Under the pieces are notes generated by a model, which ran no database searches, was not told the DNA's origin, and saw only the letters and a list, made by a program, of their open reading frames with translations. The translations under genes were made by a program, and so were the position numbers. Shown piece after piece: positions 33,115-44,450 of a stretch of 64,000 bases of DNA (its first letter is position 1; the number at the start of each line of letters is the position of its first letter). This stretch comes from Phascolarctos cinereus. Taxonomy: Eukaryota; Chordata; Mammalia; Diprotodontia; Phascolarctidae. The DNA lies in assembly GCF_002099425.1 (NCBI RefSeq), contig NW_018344058.1:2294001-2358000 (forward strand), read 5' to 3'.

Positions 33115-33925
33115 GCCTGTCCCTCATCCCAACTTCCCTGTTTCCATGGATGGTATGACCAATTTCTCAACCATCTAATTTCAAAGCCTTTAAGTTCTTC
33201 TTCCTTTATCCCCTCTGTCCAGTTAGTTGACAAGTCTAGTTGAGTCTACCTCTATAGTATCTATAATACTCACACAGTGGTCACTTATGTCAGGCACTCA
33301 TCACCTCCCACATAGATTTATAAAGATTTCTTAATTCGTCCCTTCCATCGTCTCCTCCCTAATCCATCCTTCATATTGCTGCTACATTTAAATTCTTAAA
33401 ACACAAATCTGACCAAATAAATCTTTCCCCTACTCTAAAACCTTGAGTAGCTCCTTCTTGCTTTTAGGATAAAATACAAAGATCTCAGCTTTGCATTTAA
33501 AGTCCTCTTCAGGCTAGCTCCTACCTACTTTTCTAGACTTATTTTATATTACCTTCTTTGATTTACTCTGTGTTCTAGCCAAACCAGCTGTTCTAGCTGT
33601 TCGATATTCATAATATACCATCTCCTGCTTTTTTGCATTTGCACAGGCTTTACTAAAAGTCTGAATGTACTCTTTACCTCCACTTTTTATAATCCTTGTC
33701 TTCCTTCAAAGAACATCTCAGGTGCCACACCTCCAATCTTGAGACGTTTTGGATCCCAACAGTTACTATTGCTCTTTCCTGTTGAAATGATGTTGTGTGT
33801 ATGTTATGTCCTCTGAGTAAAATGTAAGCTTACTGAGTTAAGGACTGTTTCATATTTGTCTTTTTATCTTTATTCCAGTGCTTTGCATGTAGTAGGTAAC
33901 TTAGTAAATGTTGAATTGAATTTTC
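33115..33925 (+). repeat. L2 LINE 3' region, plus
   Basis: Sense L2 in order: 'cttccctgtttccatggatg', 'gtgaccaat'-type linker, 'ccttgagtagctccttcttg', 'atctcagctttgcatttaaa', 'gcatttgcacaggctttact', and terminus 'ttgcatgtagtaggtaactt'. About 800 bases, one of the longest L2 copies here. Confidence 0.8.
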
Positions 33926-34610
33926 TCCCTACATTTTCTTTAGAAAGTTATCTCATTTGGTTCCATGGGTTCAATAATCATCTCTTCACAGATAACTACC
34001 AAATCTGTTCAGTCAACCCTAACTCCTCCTTAAAATCTATTTCTCCACATGGGCAGGATGAGGGCAAGGATAGTATCTCGCTCATCTTTATATCCCTCCA
34101 CAACTCTGCCAATTTAGTAAGCACTCATTATTTATATTATTCATCCCCCTGTGAATCACTAGAAGTGGGTAGTAATCATTAGCTTTGACAAATCCAGGAA
34201 GGCTCTCTCTTGTGTCCCAGATAAATTCAGTGAGAACTCAGGAAACTTCCTTCTGCCAACGCCTCAAACTCCTCAAACACCTCAAGCAAATATGATTTGA
34301 ACTGAACTTATCTTTCCCTTAAACTAAACCTATGGTTTCTCTTGACTTCCCTATTTCCATTGATGGTATCACCAACTTCCCACCTAGATTTAGAACCTCT
34401 ATTACGTAGAGTCATCCCAAACTTTTCATTCTCCTTCTGTGTACAAGGTTACCAAGTCTTACTGATTTTACGTCTACAAAGCCTTTTGTATGAGTCTGTT
34501 CTCTATTTCACATATCATATTCTGGTTCAACCTCTCATCACCATTTACATGGACTAGAGTAATTGTTTCTCTCCCTGAAGTCTCTCTTTTTTCCAATCTG
34601 TTCTTTACAC
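33926..34610 (+). repeat. second L2 copy, plus, more 5' part
   Basis: 'ttccatgggttcaataatca' with 'gataactaccaaatctgttc' is the L2 ORF2 3' portion. 'cttccctatttccattgatg' (34347) repeats the block at 33134. A piece of another L2 terminus ('gagggcaaggatagtatctc') sits at about 34055-34130 within it. Confidence 0.65.
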
Positions 34611-34627
34611 AAAAGCCAAAATAATCC

Positions 34628-34785
34628 TGGACATAGGATTTAGAACTGGAAGAGACCATAAAAGATCATCTAGTCTAATACCCTCATTTTACGGATAAAA
34701 AGACTGAAGCTTCATTGAAATTAAGTGACTGATTTCTAATCTACATCCTTTGATTCCAAATCCAGACTGTGTAATGACTTCAAAT
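34628..34785 (-). repeat. MIR/THER SINE, minus
   Basis: 'gatttagaactggaagagac', 'gatcatctagtctaatacc' and 'ttccaaatccagactgtgta'. Confidence 0.75.
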
Positions 34786-35764
34786 CAAAGATCCTGAAAG
34801 GGGATTTTTTTTTTCCACCAGGGAATGGAGAATTCTGGTGGATGTTTTCTACAGCTATGTAAAAATGCCCTTTGCATCTTATTTACTTTTATTCTGAGGG
34901 GGAATGTTCTTATAGCTATAGGCCAGAGTCTGTTTACTGTGCTTTAAAAAACTAAACGTGAGAGGATGCCATTGTTTTTCATTTTGTATTCTCTTGATAT
35001 AAATGAGAGCTTCTCAGTGAGCTAATATACTAATTTCTCAGGGTTTTATTAGTCTTCTATTTCTTGAAAATATTAGCAAATAATGTGTTTATTATGTCTT
35101 TCCACAAATACATTCATGCCATTGTGCTGCACAGACATGCATCACCATGAGGTTTCAGGATGGGGATAAATGAGTTCCCATTCCCTGTAAGAAACATTGG
35201 ACCCAAAAAAGCATAAGTGTCACTAAAGAAAGACCAGTCTAATCATGAGACTATAGTGTGGCATGGAAATACATTGCTTGATGGTGAATGATAAATGTCT
35301 TCACAATCTATGAAGGAATTTGCCAGCCAAGGTGCTTCCATTAAATCTGAGAAATGTTAGAAATGTTATTTTTTCTTCATTCCTTTTTGAAGGACTTAAA
35401 AAAAAAACACAACAGTGCTCCAAAGAGATGTTTCTCCATTTTGAAAAATGTGCTACTAGTAGTATTTTATCAGGCTTTAAACTAAATTAAAAATCAGTAG
35501 CTATCAAAAATGTTTCATACTGGTTAAAAGAAAAAAAGTCAGAAAATTAGCTGTGAGGAACAGATTAGTTAATCAGTTGAAAACTTTTCCAGTGTTTGAT
35601 TTAAACCCAAGAACACAAACTACTGGGAGAAGAATTTTCTTTCTGATCAGAACTATTAGGAAAACTAGAAATAACTGTGCAAAAATGAAGTTTAAACCAA
35701 TATGTAGCATTATATGGCAACTTAAAATGCACCTGGATATAAAATGTCATTCCACAAGAAAAAT
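34786..35764. other. unassigned intronic stretch
   Basis: Nothing recognised. The overlapping frames at 35553-35783 on both strands lack motifs. Confidence 0.4.
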
Positions 35765-36362
35765 ATAAGAAAATAAAGATCAAGTGTCTTTCTCAGCTAT
35801 GACTGAGAAGAGGGTTCTTAACCAAACAAAGGATAGAGGAGTCGTAAAAGATAACATAGATACATTTTTGCATGAATAAAATCAATGATGAAGACAGAAC
35901 TGAAATAAAAATGGTAGAGTGGGAAATATTTGGATGAAATATCACAGATAAAAGTATGATATCCAAAATATACAGGGAACTATCACAAATATGATAAGTA
36001 GTTAAAGGATAGGCGTAGTATTTTTAAAAATTACTTATTTTAATTGATGGCATGAAAATATATCCTGAGTCAACTAAGAAGAGATACAAATTAAAACAGC
36101 TTTAAGGTTTTGTTGCACTCCATGCAAACTGGCAAAAATGAAGAAAGCTGGAAGCAGTCAATATGTGGAGGCACTATGGAAAGACAGCTGTTAGTGTAGC
36201 TGTGAAATGTTCCAACCTTTCTGAATTTCAGTTTGGCATTATGCAAGAATAGTGACTAAACTGCCCTTAGCTTTTGACCCAGTGACCTCACTGCTGATAA
36301 TGTACATCAAAGAAGTCAAAGAGAGAAACTACAGTCCAAAATATTCACAGCAGCATGATTTG
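35765..36362 (+). repeat. L1 LINE, ORF2 3' part, plus
   Basis: 'atccaaaatatacagggaac', 'agagatacaaattaaaacag', 'cttttgacccagtgacctca' and 'atattcacagcagcatgatt' follow the order of the C-terminal L1 ORF2 region. The copy is broken by many stops. Confidence 0.75.
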
Positions 36363-36540
36363 TGAAAAGAATGCTGGATTTCACATCAGAAGACCTTCCA
36401 TTCGAAATGTAAGCCCTGCAGCTAAATTAGTATGTGACTTTTATCTGGGTCTTAGTTTCTTTATCTCTAAAATGAAGGGTTGGATTAGGTGAACTCTATG
36501 GTTCCTTCCAGCTCTAAACTGATCATCCACAGTTTCTAAG
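36363..36540 (+). repeat. MIR/THER SINE, plus
   Basis: Head 'aaaagaatgctggatttcac', 'tcttagtttctttatctct' and tail 'ctctatggttccttccagct'. It follows the L1 end directly. Confidence 0.8.
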
Positions 36541-36626
36541 TTCATACTTCTTTCCCACTTTCCTGTGCTATCTGATGAGGAAGTTAGGAAAAGTCTCCAA
36601 TTAAAGGAATATTCTAGGCAATAATA

Positions 36627-36940
36627 CTGTAGCACCATACAATGATAGAGCTAGAAAGGACCTTAGAGTATATCTAACCTCTTCATTTTATAGGTGAGAA
36701 GCCCGGAGAGGTAACACACACCGTGGAATTTTGAGTCAGAAGGCTTGGATTCAAGCTTTCTCACTGATTTTGGGAAAGTCACTTAATCTCAAAGAGCTTC
36801 AGTATTTCTGATCTGTAAGATGAGGGAGTTAGACTAGACAATCTCTAAGATTATATCAAGCTGAAAATCTTATGTTATGCCCAAGGTTAAACAAATATTG
36901 TCAGACTACAATACAGGAATCTCCAGACTTCACTGCAAAA
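36627..36940 (-). repeat. MIR/THER SINE, minus, split by a plus MIR
   Basis: Left half 'atagagctagaaaggacctt' ... 'gagaagcccggagaggtaac' (36627-36712); right half 'tgcccaaggttaaacaaata' ... 'ggaatctccagacttc' (36876-36940). The two join as one antisense MIR once 36713-36875 is set aside. Confidence 0.65.
36713..36875 (+). repeat. MIR/THER SINE, plus, nested
   Basis: 'tgagtcagaaggcttggatt', 'gaaagtcacttaatctcaa' and tail 'gttagactagacaatctcta'. It lies inside an antisense MIR. Confidence 0.75.
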
Positions 36941-38779
36941 ATGCAACAGTCTCTAGTACTTTTTCACTTGACTATGGTTCCTTGTCACCATTCAGTGTTT
37001 TCTTATTTATTAATGGGAAACACTTCTATAATTCAGTAGATTTGTGATGTCATTGACGTGGGTGCTTTCTTTAACAGAACATATTCATTCTTTTAATTCG
37101 TGTGGTTACCTGTATTCTCCTGAAAGGTATCCATAGCTAGCTCAGTGCACTGCAAGCTTTCTCTTAAACTTTGTAACATTTGTAACATTGGGTAGATATC
37201 ATCATAGCACTGAAGCTTTCCGTGTTATCTCTTCTTGACAATGCAGGACCAACCTACCTCTTCTGATCATTTCTGATCATTTACCTCTTATATACCTTTT
37301 ACACTGTTATGTGGGATTGTTGGAAATGTCATACAACGTATTATAACAGTATCACTATATCACCTTTCTGCTTGTCTGCAGTTTCAATTCTTCATAGATT
37401 ATAATGTTTCTTGATTTATAACCATGTAACATCACTAGAAGAATAGTGGTACAAAAAGGTGGGCATTTGTACCCATCTATAATAATGGATATATCACCTC
37501 CTGATTTATTTGTTTTATAAGGTCATTGGATTTCTATATTTGGGCAAAATATAATAGAATTTTTTTGTAATTAAATTTGACCTGTGTGTAATTTTGTAAT
37601 TGTTGCTTATGTGTTATAATCTGATTTGTGGAGGTTTTTTTATAGTGTAGTGCTGGCATACAGTAAGTATTCAACAATTGCTCTTTGTTATTTTGAGGAA
37701 AGTATAAATATCTGTCAACTCTTAAAGCCCCTTCAGACATTTAGAAAATCAAAATCTTGGATTTGAGAAGTCAAATAGCTGGTTTGAAATGTGAAAAAAA
37801 ATTGAATATGTTAAATTAATAATTCATGCTTCAAGTCATCCTCCTTTTTCATTGTGTACAATTTGGACTTAAATTTCTTAATTTCTTGGTTGTAGTGAAT
37901 CATTTTGTGATATTGTTGGATGATTACTTTTTGAAGCCTGAATAGCATGCAAAAGTTATACTTGTGGTTTTTTAGGCATAAATTATCATGTAAAAGCAAC
38001 CACTTTTTAGCCTTTGCAAGCTTTTATGTGATACCTATATACATTATACTGTGATGCACTTTAAAAATATTAATATTTAAGTATCATTAGTCATTGATAA
38101 CACAGGACATTTCAGTGACTAATTAAGTATTTATCTCGCTGAGTAATGTTAAAGGTTTTAGCTTGCCCATCACTTGTGAAAAGATGTCTGTTCCAAAACT
38201 TCTACAGAGGTTAATGCATTTTTTGTTCATTAAAGCATGGGGACTTACCTTGAATGTATCAACCATCATTTGTATAAAACTGGAATCCTATGGAGTAGTG
38301 GTGATACTTTAAATATGGTGGCCTGAAGTGAATGTTCATCTAAGCATCATATAGTGTCATAGTGATTCAGCTTCTTGTAAACATAGAGTTATTTGTAGGG
38401 TTTTTTTTAAAAGTGTTGAAACATATAGCTCCTCAAAGGACCTCAGGGATCTCCTCCTCTTAACAATCTTTGCCCTCTATAACTGCCATCATATTCTGGG
38501 GCACAATCTTAAAAACCTCATCTCTTTCCAGTCTTCTGCTGGTATTTTAATATTCAAGAATTATTTTTCCACATTCTTTTCCGTAAAAGTTAAAAAAGAT
38601 GGACAGTCAGAGTATTTTGCATTTGAAATACTAAAGACTTAGAGGAAAGAATAGTAAATTGGGTAGATTGCTGGTATATTAGATGCAAATTCCTAATGCA
38701 TTGGATAGATTCACCGGGGGAGACAAGGACAAAGATCTCATTTGATACAATGGAATGACTGTGTTTTGATTTGTATTGG
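36941..38779. other. mostly unassigned intronic stretch
   Basis: Only a short L2-like terminus ('ggcatacagtaagtattcaa', about 37635-37690) is seen. No gene. Confidence 0.4.
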
Positions 38780-38872
38780 TGAAATCCATATTGTCTTTTT
38801 TCTCCAGTGTCTATGTTAAGTGCCTTGCACAGGGTACCACAATAAATGCTTCTTGTATTGGATTGGAAGGAT
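38780..38872 (+). repeat. L2 3' end, plus
   Basis: 'aagtgccttgcacagggtac' and 'cacaataaatgcttcttgta' are the sense L2 terminus. Confidence 0.6.
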
Positions 38873-39007
38873 TAGCAATCTCAATGGGATCATAAGTCCT
38901 TTAAAGTATCTGAGTATATGCAAAGTAAAGGGTAGGATAACTAATATCCAACTAGGGATATATGTAAAAGAAACTGCCTGGGATCAATTGGGGGGTACCC
39001 CAATTTA

Positions 39008-39150
39008 GAAGCATACAATAATAGATTTAGAGTTAGAACCAGCTTTATTTTACAGATACAGAAAATGAAATTGCTTACCCAAGATCACAAAATATTTAGA
39101 GTATAGCTGAAATTTGACTTCAAGTTATGTGATGCCAAGTTCCCCAGATC
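39008..39150 (-). repeat. MIR SINE, minus, decayed
   Basis: 'tttagagttagaaccagctt', 'ttacagatacagaaaatgaa' and 'cttacccaagatcacaaaat'. Confidence 0.65.
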
Positions 39151-40687
39151 TAAACTAAACCCCATCATTCTAAGAGCCTGGAGCCTATGCCCCCACAGAT
39201 GATGCTTATTCACCCAACTCAAAAAAGTATGGTTCTTTCACCCCAAATAACATTGGCAATTGAAGATTAACTCACCTGGGCATGCTGAACCCTCATTCTT
39301 CCATTCCGTAATTCTAGCATCATTATCTTGATTGCAGGCAGGCTTTTGGTGTTTTACCTACATTTCTACTTAATCACTTAGCTAACTAATTGGCCAAGTT
39401 TTCTCTACCCATATTGGGAGTTTTTTCTCACCACTCAAAAACAGAATAAATGAGACTATTACCCATTTTACCCCCAAAGTTCAGAAAAGACAAATTATAT
39501 CAGAAAGAGAAGATGTTATGAGGTACAATCATGTTTAATGTCTCCTCTCTATGGATCAGGTACAGATCTGCCTGTAAGTTATTTTGAAGATCTGCCCCCA
39601 GGGTACAACTGTGCTTGATTTGATTCCAGGATATAACTGGTTGCTCAGAAGTCTGACTGATTTTTGGCTCCATGAGAATTGTCTTATTTATAGCTGACCT
39701 ATTCTTTAATTTAGTCTAATAAGCTATTTATTAGGATACAAAAGTATTAGAAACAAGAATGGGAAATAAATCTTTTCCTGTGCTTGTCATCAGTCATTTC
39801 CATGTTCAGATACTACATTCAGTGTTAGCACTTTAAGGACAATATAGAAATGCTAGAGAGCATTTAAAGACACGAAACAGAAATGATATGGTTACATTTT
39901 CTAACATGATTTCTTTTCAGTCTTCATTATGTTCCATTTAAATGTGTGCCTTCTGGTTGTAAAATAGTGCTTGTGATCAGTTATTTTAAAAGTTGGGATT
40001 GGTTAGTTTTAGGGGAAGAATCAAATTTAATAATTATTTATCTAGTGATTATTTAGGAGGTGATTATATAGTTCATAGGTAATTTTCCTTTTTTCTTCCT
40101 GCTTGCTGCCTGCCTTTGGCTATCTTACTGGTCATTAACACTTTCACCAAAGGATGAATGAGGAATGGAAAGAAATGAGATTTAGTCTAATTCAGGTGGA
40201 GGCTGGATGGCCACCTGTCAGGATTTTTTTTAAAGCTTCCCTTTTAACATTTGGTTTATATTAATTAAAAAATTTATACTATATATTAATTGAAATACAT
40301 TTTATTGTTGTCTTTTCTTATTGGATACATTTCCCAGTATCCCTTCCCTTCCTCTTCTTTATGATTTATCTTCTATTTTAAAAAAGAGGAGGATAGTTTG
40401 AAACTAACCAAGATATCAACAACTAAGATATCAGAAATTCAAGGTCCCACACCCATAATCTCCCACCCATTTGTATTTTTAGACCCCTAACCTTAAGCTG
40501 TATCACAAAGATATAGACTTTCTCCCTACTCCCAAACCCATGATTCTTGACCTGATTAGATTAATATTATGCCAGAATTCTATGGGTCTGTCATTAATTA
40601 TCATACTTTTAGCTTTTTTTTTTTTAGTCTTGGGGTATAAGTTAAAACCTTTGATTAAATTTTTTTTTTAAATAACTTGATTTTTCT
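39151..40687. other. unassigned intronic stretch
   Basis: 1.5 kb without a recognised gene or repeat. Confidence 0.4.
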
Positions 40688-40940
40688 TTAGTGTAGCAGA
40701 AACATTACTGAACTTAGAGTCTGAATCTCTGGGTCCTCCCAAATCCAAGCTCTGTTTTTTTTGTTTTGTTAACTTTGACTTCCTCTGCAGTTTCTACCTC
40801 CCTTGGAATTTAGTCCCTTCATCTGTAAAATGGGGATAACAATATCCACTATTTACTAAATTGAGTTGTTGGGAGGATCAAAAGAGGATAGTGTGTGTAA
40901 AATGCTTTATAAACCTTAAAGCCCTCTATTATTCATTTGA
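40688..40940 (+). repeat. MIR/THER1-type SINE, plus
   Basis: 'ttcatctgtaaaatggggat', 'attgagttgttgggaggatc' and 'gtaaaatgctttataaacct'. The head is diverged. Confidence 0.75.
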
Positions 40941-41194
40941 TCTGTGCTTTGTGATCAATAGATATTTAAGAGCTGGTAGTGATTCTGGAGTTATTTTAAG
41001 GAAGTGGTTTTGTTGTTGTTGTTGTTTACTTGATGCAAGAAAAACCTCAACTGAAGAGAATTTCCTCATAGAAACAGCATTTTTTTTAAAGAATAGATTA
41101 TGGAATCCTCCTTTTAAAAAAGATGTTGAAAAGTGCTTTTTAAATTTTGACCAAAGCCTATAAGTATCTTCACCTCAAGGTCTGACAACCTTAG

Positions 41195-41460
41195 TGGGCT
41201 TTTATTTTCTGCTGTATGCAGTTATATTTTCTAGCCAGGTTTACCTCCTATTGCTTTTCATAGCTTGTCCTTTTTCCTCCTTTCTTGCACCTGGACCTCC
41301 AAAGTTCCAGGCAGTCCTGTGCCTGGCAGCCTCTTCCACCTGTCAAACTACATCCCTCGTTTTCCTTCAGTTGCATCGTAGGACCTGCCTCCTCCAAGAA
41401 GCTTTTCCAAGTTGTAAGGTCTGATCCTCGAAATATCCTTTCACTCCATTGTACTCTTGC
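41195..41460 (+). repeat. possible L2 3' block, plus
   Basis: 'cctgcctcctccaagaagct' resembles the sense L2 block before the terminus; the rest is unclear. The nested frames here are not supported as genes. Confidence 0.3.
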
Positions 41461-41769
41461 AAATTAATATAGAATGCAAATAGAATGGTGTTTCATTTGC
41501 CATGGTTTTAGGCAGGATGTGGAGAAATCATGTTCTCTGCATTTAAAAGTTGGAACATTGCACTGTCACCCACAGAAGCGTCAGGCTTACTTTGGTGGAA
41601 GAGGAATGGGTCCCTGGATCTTAATGCAAATTAGACCATGATATGAAGGATTCATATCCTGATTAAAAATCTGCTTTGAAAATTCTTCTGTAAGATCCAA
41701 AGATTCTGTGACTTATTTTTGACAGTTGTGTTATCATAAGGTTTTTTGTGTTTACATATGCTATAAGAA

Positions 41770-41862
41770 TAAAAATAACTGATATTTAATGTTTGAAGCT
41801 TGCAAAAGTGCTTTATATACATTATCTCATTTGACTGTTATGAAAACCTTGTGAGGTAGGTC
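41770..41862 (-). repeat. MIR/THER1-type SINE fragment, minus
   Basis: 'aagtgctttatatacattat' and 'gaaaaccttgtgaggtagg', the antisense tail half only. Confidence 0.7.
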
Positions 41863-41965
41863 AGATCACAAAATCTCAGAACTGGAAGGGAGCTCAGAGG
41901 CTATCTAGTCACACTCAGAATGAGCAAGAATCTTCTCTAAACATATTCAGCCAAATGACCATGGA
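41863..41965 (-). repeat. L3/CR1 3' end, minus
   Basis: 'tcacaaaatctcagaactgg' with 'gagctcagaggctatctagt' is the antisense CR1/L3 terminus, as at 20338. Confidence 0.65.
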
Positions 41966-42099
41966 TTGTTAGCTTGAGGTAAAGTTCATTAGATTTGGAG
42001 TCAACTTTTATATATGTTTTTAAAAGTGTTAAATACAATTTTGAGGGATAGTAGCTACTCTTCTGTTTTCAGATCAGGTAACAAAAGAGAGGACCAAGT

Positions 42100-42335
42100 T
42101 GAGGGAAGAGACAGGGGATGGGGAAATAAGCATTTATGTATAGCATCTACCACTATGCCAAGCAATTTTACATATATTGTTTCAGTTGATCTTCACAACA
42201 AGCTTGCAAGGTAGTTGCTATTCATTCACATGCACAGATAAAATTATGCTTATTAGAGTTTCAGGTAACCTAAAGCTGAGAGAGTTAGCTAATGCCTTGG
42301 ATGATAGCCAAACTGCAGCTCTGACCTAACCCACA
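42100..42335 (-). repeat. MIR/THER1-type SINE, minus, decayed
   Basis: 'caattttacatatattgttt', 'gatcttcacaacaagcttgc' and 'aggtagttgctattcattc'. Confidence 0.65.
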
Positions 42336-42547
42336 CTGCTGATTGGTTCCATGAAAACACTGTTATAGGAGTTTAGAGTCACTGTTTTAAATCAGTGGGC
42401 CATCAGCAAAACGGTTTTGATTGTGAGAAACTTGTATGGATGTTTCTTTGCTAGAACCAGCCAAGTGCCTTATGATTTAGAAATGACTGTGTATCTATGA
42501 GTTGACTCAATTTATTACATTGTAGTTCCTATACTTTAGGAATTCTT

Positions 42548-42730
42548 GGTGTGTTGGAAAGAACACTTCATTAGTGATTGAGAGATTTGGGTTCTACTCA
42601 CTTCTCCCCTTTTAACAAGCTGTGTTTCCTTGGACAAGACACTTGAATATTCTGGGACTCAGTTTACTCATGTATGAAATGAGGCAGGTGAATTGGATGT
42701 TCTTCAATGACATTTTAAGTTCTTATACTG
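42548..42730 (+). repeat. MIR/THER SINE, plus
   Basis: 'gttggaaagaacacttcatt', 'cttggacaagacacttgaat' and 'aggtgaattggatgttcttc'. Confidence 0.75.
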
Positions 42731-42754
42731 ATCATAGTTTCAATATGCTCTGAC

Positions 42755-42930
42755 GTAGTCAGACCACCCCTAGAATAAAACATGCACACCTCATTCTCAG
42801 AGGTACACTGAGAAATTTAAATATATCCAGAAGAAAGTATTGAGATTAGTGAAGGCTAGAAGTTATGTCAAAAGAAGAATAATTGAAAGATGGATGATGA
42901 GCCTAAAGAAGAAAATAATTAGAGGGAGAT
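42755..42930 (+). repeat. L3/CR1 LINE fragment, plus
   Basis: 'gtcagaccacccctagaata', 'atatatccagaagaaagtat' and 'gaagaataattgaaagatgg' follow the order of the CR1/L3 3' coding end (family protein RPHLEY...WRRFEAGL...). Decayed. Confidence 0.6.
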
Positions 42931-43476
42931 ATACATTTTTCAATTTATTTTTTGCAGTGTCTTCTTTTTATAGCACATACATCTCTAAATATGTCTCTCT
43001 CCCTCATTCCTTACCCAGTAAAACATCCTTTGTAACCAAGTTTTTTTTAAAAAGAAGAAATAATTCAGCAAATCCAATATATCAATTGCATCTGACATAT
43101 ATGCAATATTCTACCCATAGTCCTCCACCTTTGCAATGAAGCATGTCTAAGTTGGTTTATTTTAATTACATATTGGTGAGTTTTATTATCTTTCAGTAAT
43201 GTTTCTGTTAATACATACTCTTTTACTGGTTCTGCTTACTTTGCTTCACATTAGTTCATATCAATTTTTGCATGTTTCTCTCAATTCTTCTTATATGTCA
43301 TGTCTTATGGTATGATAAAATTTCGTTGCATTTGTGCTTCACAGCTTCTCTTGCCATCACCAACTGATGCACATCCACTGCGTTCCTGTTATTTGTTTCT
43401 TCAAAAAATGCTTCTCAGAATATTGGAGTATATATGGGACTTTTCTTTCAGGCATTGACTTCCTTTGAGTATTGCA
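42931..43476 (-). repeat. L1 3' end, minus
   Basis: Antisense L1: 'ctgacatatatgcaatattc', 'ggttctgcttactttgcttc', 'gcatttgtgcttcacagctt', 'tggagtatatatgggacttt'. It ends at a perfect hairpin. Confidence 0.75.
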
Positions 43477-43495
43477 CGTATACTCAAAGGAAGTC
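43457..43495. repeat. perfect 16-bp inverted repeat (hairpin)
   Basis: GACTTCCTTTGAGTAT (43457-43472) is the exact reverse complement of 43480-43495, with a 7-base loop. The left arm is L1 sequence; the right arm looks like a fold-back copy of it at the L1/L2 junction. Confidence 0.9.
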
Positions 43496-43499
43496 CTTG

Positions 43500-43862
43500 C
43501 TTCCCAACCTCTTGCTTGTTTTTGGATCTCATTGCCAAATTTCATGGTCTTTTCTTACTTGTTATCCTTCCTTACCTATCTGTCGAATTTGACACTGTTG
43601 ATCACCCCCTCTGTCTGGATACTTTCTCCCCTTTGGGCTTTTGTGACACTGTTCTTTGCTAGCTCTCCTGTTTCTCTGCCTCAACATCTATATCATTATC
43701 CCTAATTGGGTATTGCCTAAAGTTCTGGCCTAGGCCCACTACTCTTCTCCCTATACACATTCTTGGTAACCTCATCAACTCCTGTTGATTTAATTTTTAT
43801 TTCTATCTAGAGGACTCCCAGATCTACACATCTAGTCCAAGCCTCTCCCAACCTGAAACTCA
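43500..43862 (+). repeat. L2 ORF2 fragment, plus
   Basis: The frame at 43465-43662 reads VEFDTVDHPLCLDTFSPLGF then CDTVLC, close to the L2 reverse transcriptase block AAFDTVDHSLLLETLSSLGF. It is followed by 'aggactcccagatctacaca'. Truncated and decayed. Confidence 0.8.
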
Positions 43863-43863
43863 G

Positions 43864-44155
43864 GCAAGTGAAGTGACTTTGCCCACGTTCACACAGAGGA
43901 AAGATTCTAGAAATAGTAATAGCTAGCATTTATATGGTGTTTTAAGGTTTACAAAGTACTATACGAATAATTATATCGTTTTTATCTGCACAACAACTCT
44001 GGGAGATAGGTTCTTTTATTATCCCCATTTTACAGATGAAGAAACTTTGATTATATGACTTGCCCAGGGTCACACAGCTAGTAAGTGTCTTAGGTCAAAT
44101 TTGAATTCACATCTCTCTAACTTCTGGAGCAGTTCTCTTTACTTACAGTGTCCCC
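43864..44155 (-). repeat. MIR/THER1-type SINE, minus, plus a short MIR piece
   Basis: 43912-44155 is near full length ('atagctagcatttatatggt', 'cccattttacagatgaagaa', 'cttgcccagggtcacacagc'). 43864-43905 is a second short antisense CORE piece. Confidence 0.85.
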
Positions 44156-44212
44156 TATCCCCAGGTTACTTCTTTTTACTACTCCCTTTTGAGGGCCCTG
44201 TTTTATCTATAG

Positions 44213-44450
44213 CAGAGTTCTTATCTTTTTTTGTGTGTGTAATGGACTCTTTTGACATGCTGGTGTGAAGCCTATAGATTACTTCTCAAAACGTCTTTAA
44301 ATACATAAAATAAAGCATGTAGGATCACAAAGGAAACCAAAGTTTAGTGAAAATGAAGGAGTTTTCCCCCCATTCATGTTCACTGACACTCTGAAATCTA
44401 TCTCTCCATCTTTAAGAGGTCTCTGCATCACAGTTTATGGATTCCTGACA
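44213..44450. mobile_element. hAT-like MITE (same type as 6164-6348)
   Basis: 'cagagttcttatcttttttt', 'gtgtaatggactcttttgac', 'gtgaagcctatagattactt' and 'aggatcacaaaggaaaccaa' match the antisense of the 6164 element plus its longer interior. The right end is decayed. Confidence 0.55.

Noticed and set aside
32674-33178. Three frames of 130-145 codons (poly FLSF or KERK)
   Set aside because: Pure translation of the TTTC/TTCC tract.
33856-34182. 108-codon plus frame
   Set aside because: Spans the end of one L2 copy and the start of another.
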